Positions 28,259 to 42,202 of a stretch of 64,000 nt of DNA are shown here, one piece after another. A model generated the notes under the pieces. That model did not search any database. It was not told where the DNA came from and was given only the letters and a program-made list of their open reading frames with translations. The stretch is from Neocallimastix lanati (nom. inval.) (taxonomy: Eukaryota > Neocallimastigomycota > Neocallimastigomycetes > Neocallimastigales > Neocallimastigaceae): NCBI GenBank assembly GCA_016946835.1, contig JACVTC010000011.1:661001-725000 (forward strand), given 5' to 3'. The translations under genes were made by a program, and so were the position numbers. Numbering within the stretch: the first letter of the stretch is position 1; each line of letters opens with the position of its first letter.

Positions 28259-29003
28259 AAAGGTATTTATATAATATAATTTATATAATAAATTTTAAAT
28301 ATTTAAATAATAGAATAAACATTATTATCGTAATATAATATATGATATTAAAATTTTATATAAAAGTGATTATAATTGTATATACATAAATTAAAGCATA
28401 ATAAAAAAAAGAATCATTTATTAAAATAATTGAATAATAAAAATTTAGTAAAGGATTTTAAATAATTTATATAATGAATATAATATTATCAACAAAAAGG
28501 AAAAAAAAATATTATTTTAATATTTATTATGTTGTGTATATATATAAATATACCTTTCTTTTTTGGGCCTTATAAATAATTACAATATTTTTTTTTTTTT
28601 TAAATTATAATTTACTATCATCTCTATATAAAATTTTATTTAAACTACTTTTAATAAATTAATGATTCCTGTTAATTTATTATTTATGTTAATAAATGTC
28701 ACGTGATATTAAATTTAAAAATTATATATAAATATATAAATACTCAAATTAAATAAATTACTTAACACTAGTTGTACATCTCGAAATTTCTTTCATTTTT
28801 TACAAACATTCATCTTTATTTTATTAAAAGTACAATTAAAAAAATAATAATAATAATAATAAAAATAAAAAAAATAAAATAAAATTATAAAATAATTATT
28901 ATAATAAATAATAAATATAATAAGATTTCAATAAAACCTTTAGTACTTTTTTCTTTTTTTTTTTTATAATTTAATTAAATTTATAATATAAAATTTTTTT
29001 AAA
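28259..29003. other. HUS1 upstream region
   Basis: The rest of the divergent spacer between SART1 (-) and HUS1 (+). It contains a TCACGTGA palindrome (28699-28706), several poly(A/T) runs and no coding sequence. The HUS1 promoter must lie here. Confidence 0.6.
28699..28706. promoter_or_regulatory. E-box-like palindrome TCACGTGA
   Basis: A perfect 8-bp palindrome of the form bound by bHLH factors such as Cbf1/USF, about 300 bases upstream of the HUS1 start. G and C are rare here, so a CACGTG core is noticeable, but function is only inferred. Confidence 0.35.
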
Positions 29004-30481
29004 ATGCGTATGAAAGCCAAAGTCGTAAATACTATTCTTTTTACAAGTTAATATAATATATTTAATGCTTTATAAATTATAATAATTTATTTAATACTAA
29101 ACCTTCTAATTCTTTTTTTTTTTTTATTAATTATAATTATTCACATAAATTAAAAATTAATTAGAAATGTTACAAAGTGTAGAAAAATTAAATAAAACTT
29201 GTGTAATGAAATTTACAAGAGATAAAATTTATTTAATTGTTGCAAAAATTGAATTAACTGAACTTCAAGTTTGGGGCCAAGTAGCTTCTGTAAATTCTAT
29301 TTTTAATTAATTGGAATGCTAATAAAATATAAATATATAATTCATTAATATCTCATTTTACTTTTTTTTTTTAAAAAAAATATATATATATATATCACTT
29401 AATTTTTATATATAATTAAAAGAATTTATTACTTGAAGAATTTATTATTGAAAGTGCAAATAATAATGAAATATGGATTGAAGTAAGGACAGATCAAGTA
29501 ATAAGAGTATTAAAATCAGCTCAATCAGCAATTGACGTATATTGTAAATTAAGTAAAAAAACAGGATTACCTTCACTTTCATTCAATATTAAAAGCATGG
29601 TATAATAATAATTGAAAATTAAAATTGAAAATCTTAATTATTGTTAAACAACATATAAATTCAAATTATGCTAATAAGTTTTATTTTATACAAAACTTGT
29701 ATATTTAATAATATCAATCAACTCAATGAAATATAGTATAGAGGAGATAATCCTGTTTTATTGGTACAGGATATACCAATAAGAGTTTTAAATTTATATC
29801 ACATTAATGAATATAGAGAGCCAATGGTCCCACAGCCACATGTAATATCTTAATATTATAAATATTCATATAATATGCTCAAAAAAAAATAAAAAATAAA
29901 AAAACAATATTAATAAATATTTCCTTATATAGGTACATATTTTAATGCCTCCTCTAATTTCAGTGCGAACAATTATTGATAGAATGAAATCAATGAGTAA
30001 TTATCTTACAATATCAGCAAATCATAATGGAGAATTTATATTAAAGATACAAACAGAATCAGTTTTAGTAGAAACTTTTTTTAAAGATCTAGTAATTCCT
30101 GAATTAAGTATGATTATAGAAATTGATATATATATTTATTTATATTTAAATTTTAATAAACTGAAATACTTTATTAATCAATTATAATTTTATATATATA
30201 TATTTTTTTACTTTGTTATATATATGTGTTTTTCTGTGTATTATTATTATATATTTTTATTATATATATTTTATTATATATATATATAATATTTTATATA
30301 TAAAATATACTCAAAAATTACAAAAATAAAAATAAATAAAAAAAAAAAAGATCAATCACAAAGTCTATCACAACAAGAAAGACCCAAAGAGCAATTTTCA
30401 GAATGTCAAATATCAATTATTGATTTTGAAAAATTTGTACATAGTTATGTTATTAATCCAAGTAGTGTTATTTGTAGTAAG

Positions 30482-30531
<50 letters not shown>

Positions 30532-30783
30532 AATAGAATAGATTAAAATAAAATAAGCACGTATAATCTTTTAAAACTAATAATTTGATAAGATATACAT
30601 CTATATCAAATAATACATATAATTAAAAAAAAAAAATTTTTTTTTTTTTTAGGTATAATCGAAAATTTTGCTGTTGTTTTTTATGTTTATGTCAAAAATG
30701 AATCAGTATCATTAATGGATTACGATCAAGAAACTAGGCAATTTGGTGCTTTAACATATTATATACCAGCTATTGTAGTATAA
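29004..30783 (+). CDS. HUS1: Checkpoint clamp subunit Hus1
   Basis: A 293-aa Hus1 homologue, one subunit of the PCNA-like 9-1-1 clamp (Rad9-Rad1-Hus1) loaded at damaged DNA to activate the ATR checkpoint. Exons are 29004-29046, 29165-29289, 29423-29599, 29737-29841, 29933-30107, 30351-30476 and 30653-30783. The start MRMKAKVVNTILFTKMLQ, followed by LNKTCVMKFTRDKIYLI, follows the Hus1 N-terminal pattern (MRFRAK...). LTELQVWGQ and the C-terminal GALTYYIPA (cf. Hus1 YFIPA) agree with the family. Length is close to human HUS1 (280 aa). The gene converges with the SNAPC4-like gene downstream. Confidence 0.9.
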
Positions 30784-31195
30784 TCACTTAATTATTATTT
30801 ACAATATGATATTACAATAATATATATTAATATATTTATCATTAATATTTCATAGATTAATTATCAATTACAGATAATATTATTAATAACAAAAAATAAA
30901 CAAATACTATCTGATATTTTAAATTAAAATTTGGAATAACAAGAATATATAATGAACAATAATATTGAAAAAAAAATAAATAAAAAAAAAATAAAAATAA
31001 AAAAAAATAAAAAAAAAAAAAAAAATAAAAAAAAAAAAAAAATAAAAATAAAAATAAAAAAAATAATAAATAAAAATAAAAAAAAAAATATTGAATATAA
31101 ATAGAAAAAAAAAATTTTTTTTTTTATTCTTTTACTTTTATTATTACTATATTATTATTATTATTATTATTATTACTATTATTTTCTTTTTTAAT
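30784..31195. other. Convergent intergenic, A-rich simple sequence
   Basis: Between the 3' ends of HUS1 (+) and the Myb gene (-). From about 30967 to 31090 it is almost only A interrupted by single T (AAAAT/AAAAAT patterns), followed by (TTA)n near 31150-31180. No gene seen. Confidence 0.75.
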
Positions 31196-32754
31196 TTAAA
31201 GTTTTTGCTTCTTATTTTTATCATTACTATTATTCATTCCTTGTTTTCTTTTAGATGATTTTTTATTACTAGATTTATCTTTACTTCCATTATTCATAAT
31301 ATTAGAAGTTCTATTTTTATTAATATTTGAAATTGGAATCTTTGGAATAGGAATACTTAATGGTAACGACCCTAGTGTCATATTAGGTAATGGTATTGGT
31401 AATGGTAAAGGAAATAGTGGGGGTATTGTCATAGTTTTTTTTATTTTTGTAGCATCATCATTTAAAGGTAATTTCATATTTCCTGTTGGTATCATAAATG
31501 GAATTTTTGGAAATATTGAAGTCATTGGTGGTTGTAAAGGTAAAAATGGTGATTGAACAGGGTATAATGGAACTGTAGTTGGCGTTGTGGTACTAGTTGC
31601 ATATGTTAAATTTGTATTATTATTTGAATTATTATTATTATGAAATGAATCTTTTGATTTACCTTTATTATTATTGTCTTTATTTGTATTGCTATTACTA
31701 TCGTTATTATAATTTATATCGTTATTGTTTTTTATATTATCTCCAGAATTTATTACATTTTCTTCATTTTTATTGATAATATCATCACTATTATTTATAT
31801 TATTATTGTCGTTATTATTAACATTGTTATTATTAGATGAAGATGCTCCATCATTATTATTAATAGCTAAATTATTATTTATGGTATCTGTTGAGGAAGT
31901 TACAGAATTATTGACATTTGTATTACTCTTATTATTATTTTCTACAATTAATGAATTCTCACCACCTATTATTCCATTATTAATTTGATTAATATTTAAT
32001 TCATTATTTAAAGGATTTGAAATTGATGATCCTGGTATATTTAAATTATTTTGAGATGGTAAAAAAAATGGATTTGCATAAAAAATAGATGGAGGTATAA
32101 TTTTAGAACTAAAAGGGTTTATCATCGATGAATTCGATAGACTATTAAATGGATTAATTGTTGGATAAGGTATAAAAGGTTTTGGTTTGGCGGGTGCAAT
32201 CTTTACTCCATATTTTCCCGCTTCATCAGGATTATATTTTAAATCATTATTTGGGAGATTATAAGGTTTAATAACAATATTAGAATAAAATGCTTCTCTT
32301 TCATTCAAACGCTTTCTTTTTTTAGATAATTTTTCAAATTGATTTTTAACTTGACGATTAGTTCTTCCAGTATTAAGCTCTTTTGCAATTTTTGACCAAT
32401 TTGGAGCATACATATCTGCTAATTCTAACAATTTTAGTAATTCCTAATCAAAATGAAAATAAATAAAAAATATATATAAATTAACAAATAAATAAATTTA
32501 TTTTAAATATGATGGATAATATTAATAAATATAAACAATGTAAACATTTAAATATTATAAAAAATTAGTTACAACCATAATATAATATTTATTTTATAAC
32601 TTACCTCTTTCGACCATATTTTATTTCTATTTACTTGTGGGTCAATGGCATTTTTATATCTTTCACGACATTGCGCATCTGTTCTTCCTGGGATTAAAAT
32701 GCATACTTTATTCCAACGTTCACCATATAATTTTACAGCAACCTTTAGTTTCTA

Positions 32755-32807
<53 letters not shown>

Positions 32808-33324
32808 ATGATTGAGGAAATCACAATATTTTAATAAAAAAAAATAAATAAATAAAATGAAATAAGAAAAAATTCATTATTATAAATTTATAAATTACCT
32901 CATCTTCTTCAGGTGTCCATTTAACTGGTGGTTTTATTACTCTTTTACCTTTATAAGGCCTAAGAAGTTGATATGGTATTTTTGGTGTTGTATCTATAAT
33001 TAATATTGAATTAATAATGTTAGATTTGTAATAACTAGTAAAATTAAAAAAAAAAAAAAAAAAAAAAATTTACCTCTATCATTATTTGTAATATTAATAA
33101 TATAATAATAAGATAAAAATGATATTGATAATATAAAAACACAATTAGAATAATATCAGTAATTATAATTTATTCTTTTATATTATTACAAATTATATGG
33201 AAAATTTATTATTTATTTAATATTTATATAAAAATATGTATATATATATACTTTTTTTGTTTTAGTTTATTTTTATATCTTAAATATTCCTGTAAGCATT
33301 GAAATGGAACTCTATTACTCTTAA

Positions 33325-33360
<36 letters not shown>

Positions 33361-33751
33361 TTATTATTATTAATTAATAAATATAAATAAAAAAAAAAAT
33401 AAATAAATATGATCATTTATTATATATTTATTATAAAATATCTCCTATTTTATTTTATACATTTAACTCTTTAGCTATTTGAATCCAATTTCTTTTGGAA
33501 TACTTTTTTATTAAATTTAATAATTTATTTCGTTCTGTTTCTGTCCAAATATTTCTATTTAAACTAGGTCTCATATTATTAAGCCAATATGATTGGCATT
33601 CTATAGGTAAGCGACCTTCAACCTTTTAATAATATCATAATATATTTAAATTTAAAAATTAAAAAAATTATTTAATATTTAAAAACTGATATATATTAAA
33701 AAAACAAACTACTAGTATATATATATATATCAATATTGAATATGAGTAAAT

Positions 33752-33800
<49 letters not shown>

Positions 33801-35035
33801 TTTCTTACAACACTTGCTACTCTTTTCCAATCAATACTACTTGGTTTAAATGTATAATAAATTTCATCCAATTTAATGCTATCTTTTTGAAATTCTTCGA
33901 TAGTTTTTCTTCGAATATTAATTGCTTCCTCATCCGATTTTCCTTCTTGTTTTGCTCTGTTATGCAAAAATTAAGTTAAAAAAAATAAAATTAAATAATA
34001 TTTAATTTTGAAATCCTTTTTCTTTTTTAAACATTTTTATATATATATTATATATACTTTTCATAAATTGTATCTAAATAATTTTTATGAATTTGCTGTT
34101 TAACCGCATCATCCAATTTTTTTTTCTGTGAATTCGGCCCTAAATTTAAGTTTTTTATATAAATAAAGAATATATTTCATTTAAAATAATTGTTATTATA
34201 ATTCATAGACTTTAAATAATATAAATTTTATGAATTTAATTACATTTTCTTAAAAACTCAATTTTCTTCAATAATAATTTATTTTTATTTAATTCCTTTG
34301 CCTCACTACCCTCATCAGGTTGCTTAATCAAGTTAAAAAAATAATAATAATAAAATAAAAATAAAAATAAATAAATAAATAAATTTTAATAAAAATCAAT
34401 ATTTAATTTAATTACTAATTATTATTAAAATATATATATATATTATTTATTAAACCTCTCCATCAATATCCTTAAAATATTCTTTCTTTGATGAAGGTGT
34501 TGTAAAAATAGGTTCACTACCCTCTTTTTGTGTTGTCCATATAGCATTTAAACAATTCTTTAATATATCAATTAATTAAATTTTATATTTTTTAATATAA
34601 TATTTTAATATTATAATTTAAATAAATCATAAAATAAAATTAAGTATTAATTTTTTTTTATTTAATTTTATTTTATAATATTTTACCATCATTTCCTTAT
34701 TTATTTGTAATTGATTATTGATTTTATTTAATTGAGCAAGCAATTTCTGTTGCAATAATTTATTGGCAGATAATGCCTTATTTATATTTTTTATATTTTC
34801 TTCATCTTATAAGAATATATATAAATGAATTTTAAATGAAATATGTTAAAAGTACTGATTAATAATATAATAAATGAACTATATTTATATATTTATTATT
34901 TATATAAAAAGTACCTTTTTTATCATTAGTCAGAAGTTCATTATTTCTTGATTCTTCATTATTATTTATATTTGCATTATTTGTTTCATTATTTAAAGAA
35001 GTTGGAGGTAATGATGATATAGGAAAAAAAGACAT
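31196..35035 (-). CDS. Multi-Myb-repeat protein, SNAPC4-like
   Basis: A 790-aa protein with at least four Myb/SANT repeats, most like SNAPC4 (SNAP190), the DNA-binding subunit of the snRNA promoter complex SNAPc. Exons: 35035-34915, 34805-34687, 34557-34456, 34322-34244, 34139-34058, 33956-33809, 33622-33461, 33319-33252, 33075-33074 (a 2-nt microexon), 32993-32899, 32751-32605 and 32443-31196. Repeats are near residues 205-235 (DWKRVASVVEGRLPIECQSYW), 240-271 (IWTETERNKL), 315-360 (VKWTPEEDEKL...RTDAQCRERY) and 366-412 (IWSKEELLKLL...RTNRQVKNQF). The long last exon is Asn-rich, then Pro-rich, and ends in a basic tail (KRKQGMNNSNDKNKKQKL). The microexon is needed to keep frame between 33252 and 32993. 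A Bas1- or Cdc5-like Myb protein is the main alternative. Confidence 0.8.
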
Positions 35036-36398
35036 TTTTTACATTCATTTAAAATAAAAAATAAAAAATAAAAAAATTTAAAGGGAATAATTTAATTATA
35101 TATATAAATTAATAAATATATTAAGTTATATTTGTATGTATAATCATACAATTCTTTTTAAATTAATTTTATATATATATATATAACAAAAAATAATAAT
35201 AATAATAATAAAAAATAATAAAAAAAATAATAAAAAAAATAATAAAAAAAAATAATAAAAACACAATAAAAAAAAAATATCATCCACATTTTTTGTGTAA
35301 CCTTATTAAACAAGTATATAAAAATATGATTTATTTTATTTATAAAAAAAACTCATATTTTAATATTTAAAATAAAAGAATATTATAATTATTATTCATA
35401 TCATCATAAAAAAGCATCCTTAAATTATGTCCATATATATATTATTATATTTTTAAATGTATTATAATATTCATATATTTAAAGAGAAAGGAATATAATA
35501 AGAATATAATACTCATTTATTTTTATTCCTATATTTTAACTTGAATTTTCTTATACTTCAATTTTATTTTTATTAAGCTAATCTAACAAGGTAGTTGTAA
35601 CTATTTTTGATATAAAAAAAATTTTATATCAAATTTACTATTTAAAAAAAAAAAAAAAAAAGTTAAAATTTTATTTTATTTTATTAATAATGAAATAATA
35701 TTTGAACTTAAAATTTTTGCAACTATAATTATTTTAATGATATTTGATTATGTTATTTAAATAAAAAAGATATTTATAGAAAATAAATAAATAACAATTT
35801 ATTAAATAATAAAAAAATAAAAAAATTTTCATTGAAATAATTTTTTTATCACTATCAATAATTACAAATACTTAGTAAATATATAATAAACACATACTTT
35901 CTTCAACAATATATATTATTAATAAATATTAAAATTTCATTTAATATAAACAAACAAAAAAAAAAGGTAGATATAATTTGTTTAAAAATTATAAATATTT
36001 GAAATTAGAATTTTAAAATAAAATAATTTCAAATATTATTAAATTTGATAATTTATAAAAATAATAAAGTATTATGTTATAAATAATGATATAAATAAAT
36101 TTTAGTATTAATAATATTATAATTTAAATAAATTATTAAAACTTTTTTATATAATACAAAAATATATATATATATAATTATTACTATTAATATTAATATT
36201 AAAAATAAATTATATATTCGCTTTAAATTATTTTGTAAAATGTTAAATTATTTTTTTTTTTCTAAATTAATTACTTTTTTTCTTATATATTTATTTATGT
36301 TATTTAAAATTATTAATATTTAAAAAGTTCAAAAAAAAAAAAAATAATAAAAATAATAAAAATAATAAAAATAATAATAATAATAAAGACACACTACA
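35036..36398. other. Divergent intergenic / shared promoter region
   Basis: Separates the Myb gene (-) and the PDK1-like kinase (+), so both promoters lie here. It contains (AAT)/(AAAT) runs and a TATCATCCACATTTTTT segment (35278-35294) that recurs at 55489-55505. No coding sequence recognised. Confidence 0.6.
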
Positions 36399-37214
36399 AT
36401 GTCAAATAATACTTCAACCTCAAGTCTTCAACAAACTCCAAGTGGTAACCAAAGTCCCGTTCAACAACGTACGCCACCAAGGAAACGTTCTCCAAAAGAT
36501 TTCGATTTCTTCGAAATTATTGGTGAAGGTTCTTATTCAACAGTTACTCATGCTCGTGAAAAAAGTACAGGAAAAGAATTTGCCATAAAAATCTTAAATA
36601 AAAAACATATAGTAAAAGAAAAAAAAATTAAATATGTCAATGTTGAAAAGTCAGTTTTAAATAAAATTCATCATCACCCTTTAATTGTAAGATTATATTA
36701 TACTTTCCAAGATAGTTATAGTTTATATTTTGTTTTAGATCTTGCTAAAAAAGGAGATTTATTGGGTTTTATTCATAAAATGGGTAGTTTCAATTTGAAA
36801 TGTACTCAATTTTATGTTGCAGAAATTGTAACCGCATTAGAATATCTTCATAAAAAAAATATTATTCATAGAGATCTTAAACCTGAAAATATATTAATAA
36901 CAGAAGAAATGCATATTAAATTAACAGATTTTGGTACAGCGAAAATAATAGAAAGCGAATCTGATAATGCTAGAGCTAATTCTTTTGTAGGAACAGGTAC
37001 AATATAAACATGAAATTTATTCTTTATTAATAAAAAATTAATAATTATTAAAGTGAAAATATTGTTATTTATATAATTTATATATTTATTTAAATGCGAT
37101 AAATATAAAAAATATAATCTGGATAATATTTAAATTAATATTAAATAAAACAAGATTTTTATTAAATATATATTTTATTATTAATACTTTTTTGATATAC
37201 TTTTTGAAATAATC

Positions 37215-37259
<45 letters not shown>

Positions 37260-37842
37260 AAAAAAAAATTAAATAAAATATATTATAATTAAATAAAATA
37301 TATTATAATTAAATAAAATATATTATAATTAAATAATAATAGCTGAATATGCTTCACCAGAATTATTAAATGATAAAGCTACTTGTAAAAGTTCTGATTT
37401 ATGGGCTTTAGGTTGTATAATTTATCAACTTTTAGCCGGACATCCACCATTTAAAGCTGTTAATGAATATCAAACTTTCCAAAAAATTATAAACCTAGAA
37501 TATACCTTACCAGACGAAATACCTGATGTTGCTAAAGATCTTATAAAAAAATTATTGGTTGAAGACCCAAATCATAGAATCGGTGCAGATACTCCAGAAG
37601 GAGGAGGTTATGAAGCATTAAAATCACATCCATTTTTTGAAGGAATTGTTTGGGAAAAAATTCATCATCAAACTCCACCAGAATTAAAGCCAAATCCAGC
37701 TGTACATTTTGAAAAAAGTACAAGTAATTTAGATGACGAACCAGAATTTTTGAATGAAAATAATAATGAATTGTATTATCATCAAGGATCTACTGATTTT
37801 TCAAAAACGGATCCTGAACCTGCTCAAGATAATACGAATTAA
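36399..37842 (+). CDS. PDK1-like AGC protein kinase
   Basis: A 365-aa serine/threonine kinase of the PDK1 (Pkh1/2 in yeast) class, which phosphorylates the activation loop of other AGC kinases such as Akt, S6K and PKC. Two exons, 36399-36996 and 37343-37842. Seen: glycine loop IGEGSYSTV (41-49), catalytic Lys64 (FAIKIL), HRDLKPEN (157-164), DFGTAK (177-182), an ARANSFVGTAEYASPELL activation segment whose Ser195 aligns with the PDK1 autophosphorylation serine, and SSDLWALGCIIYQLLAGHPPF. The PDK1-specific HPFFEG..W..IHHQTPPEL end of the kinase domain is present. No C-terminal PH domain follows, unlike animal PDK1, although only ~50 residues remain. The intron carries a three-copy 20-bp repeat. 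Confidence 0.92.
37271..37330. repeat. Three perfect 20-bp tandem repeats in intron
   Basis: The 20-base unit AAATAAAATATATTATAATT is repeated three times exactly within the single intron of the PDK1-like gene, directly after a long poly(A) and ending about 12 bases before the acceptor AG (37341-37342). Confidence 0.92.
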
Positions 37843-37872
37843 AATAAAAATGAATATAATTTAAGATTTCAA

Positions 37873-37908
<36 letters not shown>

Positions 37909-38824
37909 TAAAAGAAAATAAAAAAAAAAAAAAAAAAGAAATGGAAAAAAATAATATATTGAAATCAATAGAAATTGCTTTATAATAAAAAATATAGTTT
38001 TAAGAAGGAATTATAAATATATAACTAAAAAAAAAAAAAAAAAGAAAAAAAAAATTAAATATTATCATGAAAATAATAATATAGTATAATTAATAATAAA
38101 ATTTATAACTATGAAAATTTAGCTTCTGCTATCCTATTAAAGTAAGGCAAAGAAAATAAAATAAAATAAAAAAGCTATTATGTAATATATATGATAATTT
38201 AGATATAATTTAAATACAAATATAGGAAAAAAAAAATTAAAAATTAAAAATTAAAAATTAAAAATGAATAAAAGATATTAAGTATTAATGTATTCAATAT
38301 TTAAATTCGTTTAATTTATAGTAAAATATATATATATATATATATATAATAAATATGGATTATTAATAATAATTCGAAATATAAGAAATAAATAATAAAT
38401 TTTTTAATAATATAATCTGTAAATAATAATTAATTACTATACATGAAAGGGAAAAATTAAAATTTCACCTTTCGTCCTCTTTACTTGTTATTTTAAAAGA
38501 AAAAAATTTATAATATGAAATGTTTGAAATTTCATTATATTTCATAATCCATTTAATAATATTTATTATTATTATTTAAAAAATTTCACATATTCAAATG
38601 AACTCTAATAATAAATGTTCATAATATTTATAATTCCATGAAAAATAATATAAAATGTTGGTTTTAAAAAAAAAATTGCTAATTTATTCCTATTTATAAA
38701 TATTTAACCTTTTTGTATTTTATTTTTATATTTAAAAGATACTTTTTTAGTGATTAATAATTCAAGCCACGTATATAACTTAAACATAATAAATTTAAAA
38801 CTTTTTTGAAATAAGCCATTGATT

Positions 38825-38860
<36 letters not shown>

Positions 38861-39870
38861 TTATTATTTATTATTTATTTATTTATTATTTATTATTATT
38901 TATTATTTATTATTTATTATTATTTATTATTATTTATTATTTATTATTATTTATTATTATTTATTATTTATTATTTATTATTATTACTATTATTATTCAT
39001 AAATTTTTATATATTAATTCTTTTCTTTTCATTTTGTTTTTATTATTTTGTTCCATTTTTCATGCTTATATATAATTATAAATACTTTATTCCTGAGGAG
39101 TATTCTTATTTATATAAGGTGTACATAACTGCATAATCAACTAAAAATGTAAAAAGATCAATTTAAAGTTAAGTTTATTTATCGCATTATACTTTCTTTT
39201 TTCATTTTTTTTTGTTTGTAACTTATTACATGAAAAAAAAAATTATATATATAAAAATTCAACTATTCAATATTTATATATAATATTTTTTAGCCTACTT
39301 AGAAATTATTCTGTATAATCCATATTAATCATATTTATAATGTCTTTTTTTTCTTTCAATTTGATATATTTTGTTTCAATTTAATTCTCATTTTTATATA
39401 TCCATATTTTATATGTCGAATAAAAAATGAATGTAATGAAAATAATTAAATTAATAAACAATAAATGATATGTAAATAATATATAAATTATCTATCTTTT
39501 CAATATGTAAAAAAATTATTATTTGTTAATTATAATGTAATAAATGTAAAAAAATATATATATATGATATTAATATTACATTTTATTTGATTTAACTTTA
39601 TTAATTATTAAATAATTTTTATAATTTCTATTATTTTTTAATTAAATATTTAAAAGCAAAAAAGTTTTTTAAAATAATAATATTAAAATAATAAAATAAA
39701 ATAAAAATCAAATTTTGAAAATCTTTTTAAAAGATAGAAAATAATAATTTTTTTTTTTTTTTTATATTCATTTAAAATAATATTTATCTTTTAAATTATA
39801 TATATAAATAAGAATAAATATCTATTAAATACTACATTTAAAAAAAAAATAAAGAATAAATATTGATAAA
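37843..39870. other. Intergenic, AT-rich with ATTT arrays
   Basis: Between the PDK1-like and NECAP genes, both on +. It contains several poly(A) runs, an ATT/ATTT array at 38824-38997 and otherwise plain AT-rich DNA. No gene seen; the open frame over the array is an artefact of the repeat. Confidence 0.65.
38824..38997. repeat. (ATTT/ATT)n simple repeat
   Basis: About 175 bases of TTATTTA and TTATTATTTA units in tandem, similar in type to the array at 52700-52979. Confidence 0.9.
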
Positions 39871-41162
39871 ATGGATGACTACGTATGTTAAATATTTACA
39901 TTGAGTTTATTTATTTTAAAAAAAAAAATAATAATAAAAAAATAAACATAAAGATAAAATTAAAATTAAAAACAAATTATAGGAATAATACTTGGAAAAA
40001 AAATATATTTTAATATGTATAATAAATTATTGATTTTTTAAATATTAATAAAAATAATTATTTTTTTTTAAAAAAAAAGAGAAATGTTTATACTCGAATT
40101 TCATTTAAATAAATTTCAAATTAATATTGATTTATATCCCTTTATTTTCTATTTTATTTTATGCTACTTCTTAAAAAATATTAATAGGAATCAGTCTTAT
40201 TAGTCATTAGAGAATGCTTTGTATACAGGTTGGAAAAAAAAAAAAAAAAATTAAATCTATTTTAATTTTAAAAATATATAAGATATAAATAATATTAATA
40301 TAATATTATAATTTTTTCATTTATTTAAATATTTTATCATATAAATTTTAATAATAACAATTAAATTGTAATATTTTGAATATTATTTGATGTTGAAATT
40401 TGTAGAATTCCACCTCTCGGTTCTTCAAAGGGTTATAAGTAATATAATCAATAAAAATGAAATGTTTAAATATCATAAACAAATCAATTAATTTTTTATA
40501 TTAAATAAATAAATAAAGATAAAATATTTATATAATAAAACTATTTTTAAATTTAAAAACATAAAAAATAAATAAATACTTACATAAATAAAATAAAACA
40601 GAGCTGCTGAATGGGATGTTGGAAGTTTCCTATGGTCGGGAAGATTAAGAATTGTTTCCGTTGGTGGAAAAAAATGCTATATTAAATTAGAAGTAAGAAA
40701 ATTAATTAATAAAAATATTAAATAATGCAAAATTTCTGAAAAATAACTAATAATATATATATATTTATTATTATTATTGTTGTCGTTGTTGTTGTAACTT
40801 TATATTTCTACTGTTTTTCAATTTATTATTAAAATCATAAAATAAAATTTTTTTATTCCATAATAAATCAACAATAAAATATGTTTATACAAAATATAAA
40901 AACAATAAAAACAATAATTTGAATTATCTTTTATCTTTTATTATTATTAATTATTTAAACATAATAAATTAAAAAAAATTTCCATAAATAAACCATAATA
41001 AAAAAAATATATCTATATAATAAAACAAAAACAAAAATATATTATATATAATTTTACCACATTAAATTTTTCGTAGGATTCCAACACTGGTAAATAAGCA
41101 ATTTTATATATATATATAAATCCCAAAAAATATAAATTTCTTATTAAATTATTTTCTTTTCC

Positions 41163-41194
<32 letters not shown>

Positions 41195-41491
41195 TTATGT
41201 TATTATATATATATAGGTGAACTATTTGCTCAGTGTGAATACAAAGAAGATAATAATTCAGTTGAACCAGTTATAGATTCAAGTCGTTACTTTGTTTTAA
41301 GAATTGAAGATCAAGGTTAATATATATATATATAAACAATATTAATATTATTTTTATTTTCGATTATTAATACTAATGTTAATCTTGTACTAATATTAAT
41401 TTTTATTTATTATTATCCTTATTAATATTCATTAATTTATTTATGTCTCTATATATTTACATATATCTATAAATTTATTTATTTATTATTA

Positions 41492-41532
<41 letters not shown>

Positions 41533-41687
41533 TCTGGAAAGCATGCCTATATTGGTATGGGTTTCCAAGAAAGAAGTGAAGCATTTGATTTTAATGTAGC
41601 TCTTCAAGATTTTACAAAGTAAATAAGAGTTAATACTTTTAATAAATCAATATATTACAATATACATGTCAATATATATATAAATAC

Positions 41688-41721
<34 letters not shown>

Positions 41722-42171
41722 TTATTATTATTATTTAATCATCATTATCATAATTATGATAGTAGTAATAATTTTTTTTCGTTTTTTGTTTTTTAATATT
41801 AAATAATAAATTTTAAAATCATATTAGACATTTAAAGAATGAAACTGCTCCAAAAGTTGAATATACTGGACCAAAGGTAGATTATTCATGGAAAGAAGGT
41901 GAAACTATTAATATTAATATTGGAAAAGTAAGTAAAAATAAAAATAAATAAATAAAAATAATAATAACGATAAAAAATGTTAAATAATAAATATCATAGA
42001 TTAGTGAAATATAAATATAATTGTTATTATAATCAATAATACTAAACTATATTATTGTATATATTTATATAATGTAAAGTTAAAGAAGAACACTTCAAGT
42101 ATAAAAACTACACCAATTACACCTCCACAAAATACTAGTAACAATCCAAATGACTGTAAGTTATTAATTAT

Positions 42172-42202
<31 letters not shown>

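Noticed and set aside
38819-39136. 105-codon open frame
   Set aside because: Generated by the ATTT array and followed by low-complexity sequence.
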